Of a stretch of DNA of 46,271 nt, positions 31,176-38,031 are shown in pieces. Position 1 is the first letter of the stretch. The number at the start of each line of letters is the position of its first letter. The notes beneath the pieces were generated by a model. The model did not search any database and had not been told where the DNA came from. It saw only the letters and a program-made list of their open reading frames with translations. The position numbers and the translations under genes were made by a program. The stretch comes from a bacterium (lineage in GTDB: Bacteria; CAIWAD01), in NCBI GenBank assembly GCA_030429345.1, contig JAUIFJ010000027.1, positions 1 through 46,271 on the forward strand. Direction: 5' to 3'.

Positions 31176-32543
31176 ATGAAGGCCCAGGTCCTGCGCTGCG
31201 CCCTGCTCGGCGATCCGGTGGCGGCGAGCCTCAGTCCCTTCATCCATCAAGAAGGGGCTGCCCGGCAGGGGCATTCGCTGGAGTACGCCCTCATCCAGTG
31301 CACGAGGAATGAGCTGGAACAGAAGCTGGAAGGTCTTCATCAGCAAGGATATGTCGGAATCAATCTTACCCATCCATTGAAAGAGTCCGCCTGGTCCCGG
31401 CTGCGGGACCACGGACCGACAGCTGCCTGCGGCAGCGCGAACTGGCTCGAACGCCGTCCGGAGGGGTGGCGAGCGCACAGCAGCGACGGAGCCGGCTTTC
31501 GCGCCGCTCTGGAAAAGTGGGGTGCTCCGAATCAGCTCTGCATTGCCGGCAGCGGCGGAGTCGTGCGCAGCATCCTGCCGGAACTGCTTCGCCGCTGGCC
31601 CGCCTGCCGCGTCTCCCTGCGCGCGCGGCGGAAAGAAAGGGCGCGACGCATGCTGGCTGAGCTGGGCCTGGAGTTGCCGCTGTTCTCATGGAATGAGTTG
31701 CCCGAAGATGCCGATGTCCTGGTCAACGCCACGCCCCTTGGCATGCGGGAGGAGCAGTCTCTGCCCTTTCCTCTGGAGGCCCTGAAGAAGAGGCCGCTCT
31801 GTTTCGACCTGGTCAGCGTGCCGCAGTGGACCCCCTGGTTGCGAGCGGCAAAGGCCGCCGGATGCAGGACCCTTCACGGACGCGAAATGCTGTTGCAGCA
31901 AGCCGCGCCCGCTTTTTACGCCTGGACGGGCAAGAAGCTTCCGCTCGAGGAGCTGCGTTCCCTGTTGCAGGCCCGGCAGCAGCTGCGGGAGGCTCATGCG
32001 GCGGGAAAGCTGCGCGGACCGATCCTGCTGCTCGGCTTCATGGGCGCGGGCAAGACAAGCAGCGGCCGCGAGCTGGCGCATCTGCTGGAGTGGCCCTTCC
32101 TGGACCTGGACGAGGAACTGCAGCGCCGCACCGGAAGAACTCCCGCCCAGTGGATCCGCCAGGCGGGCGAGGCGGCCTTTCGGGAACAGGAAGCGCAGCT
32201 TTGGAGTGTGCTTTCGCGGGAATGGGCCGGACAGGGCATCGTGATCGCCGCCGGAGGCGGTTTGCCGCTGGCACCCGGCTTTTTCCAGACCTTGCGGAGG
32301 CAGGCGTATTGTATCTTCCTGGATCTGCCCGCCCGGCAGCTTCTGGAGCGCTTGAAGGCGGATCGTGAACGCCCGCTGCTGCAGGACCGGAACGAGGCGC
32401 AGCGCCTGGCCCTGATCGAGCAGCGCAGCGCGCTCTACGCCCGCGCCGAATTCCGCCTGAAGGCTGAGGCGGGCAGCCCGAAAGAGCTGGCGGCACGCAT
32501 CCTGACAACCCTGGCCCCTGCCATTGAAGAGGCAAGCAGCTGA
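31176..32543 (+). CDS. Shikimate dehydrogenase - shikimate kinase fusion (AroE-AroK)
   Basis: 455 residues. Residues 1 to about 275 form shikimate dehydrogenase: LLGDPVAASLSPFIHQEGA, GINLTHPLKESA with the catalytic Lys, SANWL, SSDGAGF with the catalytic Asp, nucleotide loop AGSGGVVRSIL, and NATPLGM. Residues from about 285 form shikimate kinase: P-loop LLGFMGAGKTSSG, DLDEELQRRTG, AFREQEAQL, IAAGGGLPL and lid ADRERPLL. The two would convert 3-dehydroshikimate to shikimate 3-phosphate, the AroA substrate encoded just upstream. The ATG at 31176 is chosen for its AGGA at seven bases; a GTG at 31170 overlapping the aroA stop is the alternative. No frameshift is seen at the junction, so this is a true fusion. 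Confidence 0.93.
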   Translation: MKAQVLRCALLGDPVAASLSPFIHQEGAARQGHSLEYALIQCTRNELEQKLEGLHQQGYVGINLTHPLKESAWSRLRDHGPTAACGSANWLERRPEGWRAHSSDGAGFRAALEKWGAPNQLCIAGSGGVVRSILPELLRRWPACRVSLRARRKERARRMLAELGLELPLFSWNELPEDADVLVNATPLGMREEQSLPFPLEALKKRPLCFDLVSVPQWTPWLRAAKAAGCRTLHGREMLLQQAAPAFYAWTGKKLPLEELRSLLQARQQLREAHAAGKLRGPILLLGFMGAGKTSSGRELAHLLEWPFLDLDEELQRRTGRTPAQWIRQAGEAAFREQEAQLWSVLSREWAGQGIVIAAGGGLPLAPGFFQTLRRQAYCIFLDLPARQLLERLKADRERPLLQDRNEAQRLALIEQRSALYARAEFRLKAEAGSPKELAARILTTLAPAIEEASS

Positions 32544-32581
32544 GACAGACGCCCGCCCCCTACTGCCTGTGCGACTACCGT

Positions 32582-33370
32582 GTGACACCCACCGGGGAGG
32601 TCTGCCTGCCCGCCGGATCGGACGCCGTGCTCTTCGGGGAAAGCCTGTTTTCCACCGTTTCGGTCCTGGAAGGCGTTCCGGTCTTCCTCGACTGGCACAT
32701 CAAGCGCATCAACTTCAGTGCCCGCGAGCTGGGTTTTCGCGCCCGCCTGGACCCCAATCGCCTGCGCCTGGCCCTGGACAACCTGATCACCAGCGACCGC
32801 GCCGACACGGCTCGCCTGCGCATCACTCTCTTCGATCCCGGTCCCGGCGAAGGCCGCGTCCCCGAGCACGTGGTCCTGCTCTTCGCGGGCAGTCGCGCCG
32901 TGGATCACGGCGCGGAGTTCTTTCCCGTCAACCGCCGCAACCTGGATCCGCTGGCCCGACACAAGACCGGCAACTACCAGGGCATGCGTCACCTGCTGCG
33001 CGGCCTGGACGAGGGCGTCGAGGCCCTGTTGATCGACGAGGGCGGCCGCCTGCTGGAAGGCGCGCGCAGCAACCTCTTCCTGGGGGTGGACGAGGAACTC
33101 TTCACTCCGCCCCGCGAGCAGGGGATCCTGAGCGGTGTCACGCGTGGTCGGCTCTTGACCGAGAGCCGCCTGCCGACTCGCATCACGGAACTGGACGTGG
33201 ATTTTCTGGAACGCGCCGAGGAGGCCTTCCTCTGCAACTCGATCCAGGGCATCCAGCCCCTGAAGCGCATCGGGCCCTTCGAGTTCGCCGAGGTTCCGGG
33301 CCCCTTGACCCGCCGCGCCATGGCCGCCCTGGAAACGTTGATCCTGGCGGATATCAGCCGCTGGTTCTAG
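32582..33370 (+). CDS. Class IV aminotransferase, PabC-like (aminodeoxychorismate lyase candidate)
   Basis: 262 residues from the GTG at 32582. PLP fold-type IV motifs: VLFGESLFSTVSVLEG, HIKRINFSARELGF, the PLP Lys in ARHKTGNYQGMRHLL, EALLIDEGGRLLEGARSNLF, FTPPREQGILSGVTRGRLL and AEEAFLCNSIQGIQPL. 4-amino-4-deoxychorismate lyase fits best given pabB in the same window; a branched-chain or D-amino acid aminotransferase cannot be excluded. No Shine-Dalgarno precedes the GTG. The frame stays open to 32540, where CTG overlaps the aroE-aroK stop (CTGA) with AAGAGG seven bases before it, so a CTG start adding 14 residues is plausible. Confidence 0.82.
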   Translation: MTPTGEVCLPAGSDAVLFGESLFSTVSVLEGVPVFLDWHIKRINFSARELGFRARLDPNRLRLALDNLITSDRADTARLRITLFDPGPGEGRVPEHVVLLFAGSRAVDHGAEFFPVNRRNLDPLARHKTGNYQGMRHLLRGLDEGVEALLIDEGGRLLEGARSNLFLGVDEELFTPPREQGILSGVTRGRLLTESRLPTRITELDVDFLERAEEAFLCNSIQGIQPLKRIGPFEFAEVPGPLTRRAMAALETLILADISRWF

Positions 33371-33418
33371 GCGACCAGGCGATCCTTCCCCCGCGCCTTT
33401 ATGAAAGGAACCGGCCGC

Positions 33419-35503
33419 ATGAAGCTTCCCGCCCACCTCAAGACGCTGATCGACGTGGCCGCGCAACACGCCGGCGCCGCCGGTCGTGCGCTGATCACGC
33501 CCATCGATCTCCTGCAGGCCCTGCAGGTGGAACACGGGGCCGGACTGCCGGCGGAGGATCGGGAACTGGGGCAGCAGCTGCTGCAGCAGGCGCCTTCGGA
33601 TGGCCCCGCCGGTGAAGCACCCGGCGAGCTGGACGACGAGCTCAAGGAGCTGCTGGCGCGCTGGACCCGGGGCGAGGGCGGCCAGCGCCTGGACCCGGAA
33701 AGCCTGCACCGCCTGCTCCTGATGCACTGGCAGGAACAGGGCGAGGCGCAAGGGGACACGGAACTGGACGAAGAGGCCTTCCTGCAGGCGCTGTTCCACG
33801 AGGAGCTGAACCTGAACCGCCGCTTCGGCGAGGAGCCGATGCAGGGTCTGCTCGAGTATCACGAGTACCTGCCGGCAATGATGGAAGTGCTGATCCGGCG
33901 CTACCGGCAGAACCTCCTGATCTACGGTGCCCGCGGCAGCGGGCGTCACGCGGTCCTGCGACGCCTGATCGAGAACACACAGGCCGGCAGGGTGCCCGAG
34001 CTCTTCCGGGAGCGCGTGTTCTACGAGTTCAGCGCGGAAATCTTCCTGGGCGGGCTGGATGACCGCGCGGAGTTGATCCACCGTTTCGAACTGCTCTCCG
34101 CGCACCTGGACCGGCACCGGGAACTTGTCCTGGTCACCGACCAGCTGCCGGGCTGGCTGGGCAGCGACAATCCCCTGCTGCAGGATTTCGTCAACCGCCT
34201 CTTCGCCATGATGGACACGCGCAGCCACCATTTCGTGCTGCTGGCCGACCTGGGCTTTTACAACGGCGTCTACCGCACCAACCCCGCGCTGATGGAACTG
34301 CTTGCGCCCGTATACGTGGCCCCGATGGGCCGGCAGGATGTGATCCGCATCCTGGAGCAGGTGCGAGAACGCTTCGAGCAGCACTACCGCATTTCGGTCG
34401 AGGACCGGCACCTGGCGGCGGTGGTCGAAGCCGCCGACGAGCATCTCTACCAGCTGCATTTTCCCAAGAAGGCGCTGATCCTGCTCGATGTCACCCTGAG
34501 CATCCTGGCCCTGCGGCCCGAGCACGAGCGCGAATGGGACCAGGCCCTCTCGCTGGCGCTGATCCGTGTGACAGGACAGGCCCTGCGGCACTATCCGGAC
34601 CTGGAGGAGAGGCTGGCCGGCCTGGAGCCGCTGCTGAGGGATCGCGTCATCGGCCAGCAGCGCGCCGTGGCCGAGATCTGCCGCAGCCTGCGTTTCCAGA
34701 AAAGCGAGCTCGACCTGGAACCGGAGCGCCCCGACGGCGTCTACCTGCTCGCCGGGCCTTCGGGGGTGGGCAAGCAGGTCCTGGTCGACGAGCTGTCCCT
34801 GCACCTCTACGGCCGCAAGCCCTTTGTCATCGACCTGCAGGAGTATCACGATCCGGAAAGCCTGGCCCAGCTCACCGGGCAGGGCGGGGAAGCTCCGAGC
34901 CTGGCGCGCGCCCTGGCCGAGATGCCGCGCTGCGTGCTTCTGCTGAAGAACCTGGAGTACGCGGCGCCGGAGATTCTGCAGTACCTGCTGCAGTCGATCC
35001 GCCGTGGCCGTATACGGGACGCGGCAGGCGAGGAAACCTGGATCAGCGAATTGACCGTGATCCTGCTCAGCGACCTGCCGATGCTCGACACGGCGAAGCG
35101 TCCCATGGGCTTCGTCGAGGGCGAGGGACGCGACCCCTATTCCGAGGAGGGGCTGAAGGACTACTTCACTCCGGAACTCCTGCGCGCCGTCGACAAGCTG
35201 GTGCCCTTCCAGCCTCTGGACGAGCAGGCCCTGCGCGAGATCCTGCGACGGCGCCTTCTTCCCGCGCTCTGTTTGCGACTCGAACGGCTGGGCCATCGCC
35301 TGGAGGTCCCGCAGGAAGTCCTGGATCACATTGCGCGCTATGAAGCCGGTCCGGAGCGCAGCGCCAGCGAGCTGGCCCGCGATTTCCGCCGTCTGCTCGC
35401 CGTGCCGGTCAACGAGGCCCTGCAGCAGTCCTCGGAGAAGCTCTCGCTGGCAGCCAGTCTGGAGGAGGGCGAGATCCGCGTCAAGCAAGCGAAGCAGGGC
35501 TGA
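33419..35503 (+). CDS. Clp/Hsp100-like AAA+ protein with degenerate nucleotide-binding sites
   Basis: 694 residues, with class 1 Hsp100 layout: an N-terminal Clp_N-like segment (ITPIDLLQALQVEHG), a first AAA+ module (about 150-390) and a second with the ClpB-type opener LRDRVIGQQRAVAEICRSLR (from about 405). The ATPase motifs are damaged: Walker A1 reads GARGSGRH (Lys to Arg176), Walker B1 VTDQ for hydrophobic-DE, Walker A2 GPSGVGKQ (K452 kept, Thr/Ser to Gln453), Walker B2 LLLKNLE (DE to K510-N511). A ClpB-like F-x-PE-LL segment remains (FTPELLRAVD). Probably binds but barely hydrolyses ATP, perhaps as an adaptor or decoy; inference. ATG 33419 has AAAGGA nine bases upstream. It sits between the aroA and aroB groups. 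Confidence 0.75.
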   Translation: MKLPAHLKTLIDVAAQHAGAAGRALITPIDLLQALQVEHGAGLPAEDRELGQQLLQQAPSDGPAGEAPGELDDELKELLARWTRGEGGQRLDPESLHRLLLMHWQEQGEAQGDTELDEEAFLQALFHEELNLNRRFGEEPMQGLLEYHEYLPAMMEVLIRRYRQNLLIYGARGSGRHAVLRRLIENTQAGRVPELFRERVFYEFSAEIFLGGLDDRAELIHRFELLSAHLDRHRELVLVTDQLPGWLGSDNPLLQDFVNRLFAMMDTRSHHFVLLADLGFYNGVYRTNPALMELLAPVYVAPMGRQDVIRILEQVRERFEQHYRISVEDRHLAAVVEAADEHLYQLHFPKKALILLDVTLSILALRPEHEREWDQALSLALIRVTGQALRHYPDLEERLAGLEPLLRDRVIGQQRAVAEICRSLRFQKSELDLEPERPDGVYLLAGPSGVGKQVLVDELSLHLYGRKPFVIDLQEYHDPESLAQLTGQGGEAPSLARALAEMPRCVLLLKNLEYAAPEILQYLLQSIRRGRIRDAAGEETWISELTVILLSDLPMLDTAKRPMGFVEGEGRDPYSEEGLKDYFTPELLRAVDKLVPFQPLDEQALREILRRRLLPALCLRLERLGHRLEVPQEVLDHIARYEAGPERSASELARDFRRLLAVPVNEALQQSSEKLSLAASLEEGEIRVKQAKQG

Positions 35504-35561
35504 TCCGCAAAGGGGCGGGGATCTTCAGGCAGCGGCTGGGAGTTCCTGGGCAGAGGGGAGA

Positions 35562-35588
35562 GAAAAACCCGGCCGCATGGCGGCCGGG
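35562..35588 (-). terminator. Rho-independent terminator of rpmB
   Basis: On the minus strand: a 9-bp stem CCCGGCCGC / GCGGCCGGG with a 3-base loop, followed by TTTTTCTC, 29 bp after the rpmB stop. Its plus-strand side has no T-run, so it belongs to rpmB rather than the Clp-like gene. Confidence 0.85.
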
Positions 35589-35616
35589 TAGGAAATGCTG
35601 GATTCGTCGCCGGAAG

Positions 35617-35805
35617 CTACTTGCGGACCTTTTCGGCCTGGATGCAGCTGGTGCAGACTTTCATCCGCTCGCGCACGCCCTGGGCATTCCGGGCATGGAC
35701 GACCTGCAGGTTGGGCAGGAAACGTCGCTTGGTGCGATTCTTGGCGTGGGACACATTGTTGCCGGTCGTCGGACCCTTGCCGCAGATCTGGCAGAAGCGG
35801 GACAT
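35617..35805 (-). CDS. rpmB: 50S ribosomal protein L28
   Basis: 62 residues: [20 protein letters not shown], then [14 protein letters not shown] and [15 protein letters not shown]. Two Cys pairs (C5, C8 and C51, C54) form the zinc-binding C+ version; zinc-free paralogues lack them. The ATG at 35805 has GGAAAGGAAAG directly upstream; in-frame extension to 35916 is not supported. The upstream transposase-like gene on the same strand ends 85 bp before it and may share a transcript. Confidence 0.96.
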   Translation of the reverse strand: MSRFCQICGKGPTTGNNVSHAKNRTKRRFLPNLQVVHARNAQGVRERMKVCTSCIQAEKVRK

Positions 35806-35890
35806 GATCTTTCCTTTCCCTGAGCGCGGTCCCTCAATTTCGGGCCGCTTCCTCCCCCAGTGGGAGGCAATGATTCCAAAGCCTGCAAGT

Positions 35891-36337
35891 CTATGAAAGA
35901 CCGGCATCTTTTGCAACGGAATCCCTTCGCGGATCCTGTTTTTCCATGGCCCGCAGGAGGAGTGGCGGACTGGTTCCCTGCAGACGACAACGCAGCCCTT
36001 CCTCCTCGCCCGCGCCCACGCTGCGCACCTTGTAGCCTGACGGCCAGCGCAGGGGCGTGCTCAGCCTTCGCCCCAGGCCTTTCGCGCTGAGCATCTTGAG
36101 CAGCAGCACCAGCTTGGCCGGGGCCAGGCCTCGCGGGGCCTCGATCAGAAGCTCCACGCTGGACCCGCAACACCAGGCCAGCAGGGCCCCGTGATGGCGT
36201 TCCAGCAGCTCGCGGAAGAGGTCCTCGAGACGCTCCCGGTGCTCGCTCTTCAGGGCGAGCACCTGGTCGGCGCGCTTGTCTTTCTCGTGGCACAGGGGCT
36301 GGAATGCCAGCCAGAGCAGAATCCTTCCTTGGGTCAT
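35891..36337 (-). CDS. Small protein resembling an inactivated IS200/REP-type (Y1) transposase
   Basis: 148 residues. The stretch from about residue 45 follows the Y1 transposase plan: [17 protein letters not shown] where active enzymes have a HUH-bearing HVHLL motif, then [20 protein letters not shown] like the iv..lK..ts..l helix, then [20 protein letters not shown] like fWq.gYy..SvG. The HUH positions read S60-V61-E62, so both catalytic His are gone, and no clear catalytic Tyr is visible at the end. A perfect AAAGGAGG precedes the ATG and the frame is intact, so it may be a maintained, domesticated derivative. The similarity is by eye and moderate; an unrelated RNA-binding fold is possible. 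Confidence 0.45.
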   Translation of the reverse strand: MTQGRILLWLAFQPLCHEKDKRADQVLALKSEHRERLEDLFRELLERHHGALLAWCCGSSVELLIEAPRGLAPAKLVLLLKMLSAKGLGRRLSTPLRWPSGYKVRSVGAGEEEGLRCRLQGTSPPLLLRAMEKQDPRRDSVAKDAGLS

Positions 36338-36508
36338 GGTTCCTCCTTTCTTCCCGGACTTGCGAGAACTGTGCCCGCGGGTGGCGACGCGAAGTCGTGA
36401 CTTGGCCGCCCGCGTGGATCACGCTTCCGATAATCGCTTCCGAATTCTGATATTCGCCAAGGCAGGCGGACCGGCGAGCGGTCCGCGCGGCACTTCCGGA
36501 AGGCCCTC

Positions 36509-37609
36509 ATGCGACGCCTCGACATTCGCGCCCTGACTCACAGCTACCCGGTCCTGATCGGCCAGGGCCTCCTGCCTCAGCTGCTGGAGGACCTGGAAGA
36601 GCACTACCCGGCCGCTCGATTGGCCTTGAGTGACGCCAACCTGCTGCGCTGCCAGCGCCCCTGGATCGAGACCCTGCTCGACCAGGGGCAGTGCCCTACG
36701 CACTCCATCTCTCCCGGCGAGTACAGCAAGAACCTGAGTTCGCTGAATGCCCTGCTGGATCGGATGCACCGCGAGAAGCTCGAACGCAACAGTCCCCTGG
36801 TGGCCTTCGGCGGCGGAGTCGTCGGTGATCTGGCGGGGCTGGCGGCCTCGCTCTGGCAGCGCGGCTGCCCGCTGCTGCAGGTGCCGACCAGCCTGCTGGC
36901 CATGGTCGACAGCAGTATCGGGGGCAAGACGGCGATCAATTTCAAGGGCCTGAAGAACCTGCTGGGGACCTTCTGGCCGCCGCGCGCGGTCTACATCGAC
37001 ATCGACCTGCTGACGACCCTGCCCCGCAACCAGCGCATCTGCGGCTTTGCCGAGATGCTGAAAATGGCCTGGATCTGTGATCCGGACTGGGCCGCCGAGC
37101 TGGAAGCCCGGGTCGAGGACATTCTGCAGCTCAAGGGGCCGACGATCGAGGACAGCATCGAGCGCAGCCTGAAGTTCAAGACGGCAATCGTCGAGGAAGA
37201 CGAGCGCGAGACCGGCCGTCGGGCTTTGCTGAATCTGGGCCATACCTTCGGTCACGCCTTCGAGGCCCTGGCCGGGGGCGAGCTGCTGCATGGACAGGCC
37301 GTGCTCTTCGGCATAAAGGCCGAAGTCATGGCCGCGCGACGGCTCAAGCTCTGCGACCGCCTGCTCGCGCGCCGCATGCTGCTCAGGCTGGAAGCGCTGG
37401 AAAACCAGCTGGATCTCTGCCTGCCGGATGCCTGCCGGGACCGGGAAGGCCTGCTGGAGAAGATGCTGGCCGACAAGAAGCGCGTCGCAGGGCGACCTGT
37501 CATGGCCCTGCCGCGCCGGGTGGGCGAGGTGCGCCTGGTCAGCCTGTTGGATCAGAAGGAGCTGGAAGCGATCATCGACCAGTTCCTCGAGGAAGGAGCC
37601 TCCGGGTGA
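36509..37609 (+). CDS. aroB: 3-dehydroquinate synthase
   Basis: 366 residues, normal length. NAD-dependent and metal-dependent cyclisation of DAHP to 3-dehydroquinate, the second shikimate step. Signatures: AFGGGVVGDLAGLAASLWQR, LQVPTSLLAMVDSSIGGKTA, KNLLGTFWPPRAVYID, GFAEMLKMA and the metal site LLNLGHTFGHAFEALAGG with HGQAV. GGAAGG lies about nine bases before the ATG. The stop overlaps the aroQ GTG (GTGA). The 171-bp gap upstream has a repeated CGCTTCCGA (36422 and 36435) and no confident promoter. Confidence 0.97.
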   Translation: MRRLDIRALTHSYPVLIGQGLLPQLLEDLEEHYPAARLALSDANLLRCQRPWIETLLDQGQCPTHSISPGEYSKNLSSLNALLDRMHREKLERNSPLVAFGGGVVGDLAGLAASLWQRGCPLLQVPTSLLAMVDSSIGGKTAINFKGLKNLLGTFWPPRAVYIDIDLLTTLPRNQRICGFAEMLKMAWICDPDWAAELEARVEDILQLKGPTIEDSIERSLKFKTAIVEEDERETGRRALLNLGHTFGHAFEALAGGELLHGQAVLFGIKAEVMAARRLKLCDRLLARRMLLRLEALENQLDLCLPDACRDREGLLEKMLADKKRVAGRPVMALPRRVGEVRLVSLLDQKELEAIIDQFLEEGASG

Positions 37610-38031
37610 GAATACACGTGATCAACGGTCCCAGCCTGGACCGCCTTGGCAAGAGAGAGCCGGAAATCTACGGCCGGGAAAGCCTGGAGGACATTCGCCA
37701 ATGGCTCGAGCGCCAGTGCGCGGGAGATGAACTCAGCTTCTTCCAGTCGGCGCTCGAAGGACAGCTCATCGAAGCGCTCTTTCGCGCCGAGGACGAGGGG
37801 GCAGATGGCGTGATCCTCAATCCCGCCTCCTATTCCCATACCAGCCTGGCCCTCGCCGATGCCCTCTCGGCCCTGCATCTGCCAGTGGTCGAAGTGCATC
37901 TGAGCAATATCCACGGGCGCGAGGAAATCCGCCGGCGCACCCTGACCGGCGCCTGCTGCAAGGGCGTGATCAGCGGCCTGGGCAAGTTCGGCTACCTGGC
38001 CGCCATCGAATACCTGAGGCGTGCCGGGTGA
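37606..38031 (+). CDS. aroQ: 3-dehydroquinate dehydratase, type II
   Basis: 141 residues. Dehydrates 3-dehydroquinate to 3-dehydroshikimate, directly after AroB. Type II motifs: INGPSLDRLGKREPEIYG with the catalytic Arg and Tyr, FFQSALEGQLIEALF, GVILNPASYSHTSLALADAL, VVEVHLSNIHGREEIRR and GVISGLGKFGYLAAIEYL. Forms dodecamers in the family. GTG start by GTGA overlap with aroB; its own stop overlaps the next GTG as well, tying the pathway gene to the downstream envelope gene. Confidence 0.97.
   Translation: MRIHVINGPSLDRLGKREPEIYGRESLEDIRQWLERQCAGDELSFFQSALEGQLIEALFRAEDEGADGVILNPASYSHTSLALADALSALHLPVVEVHLSNIHGREEIRRRTLTGACCKGVISGLGKFGYLAAIEYLRRAG

Noticed and set aside
31176-32543. Two separate genes aroE and aroK, fused by a sequencing frameshift
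   Set aside because: The frame is continuous, the linker (about residues 265-285) is natural helix-like sequence and no internal start with a ribosome binding site stands out before the kinase.
32435-35488. A 1017-codon minus-strand open frame opposite the PabC-like and Clp-like genes
   Set aside because: It is Gln/Val/Gly-rich shadow sequence of the kind found opposite high-GC genes, and the plus strand has motif-bearing proteins.
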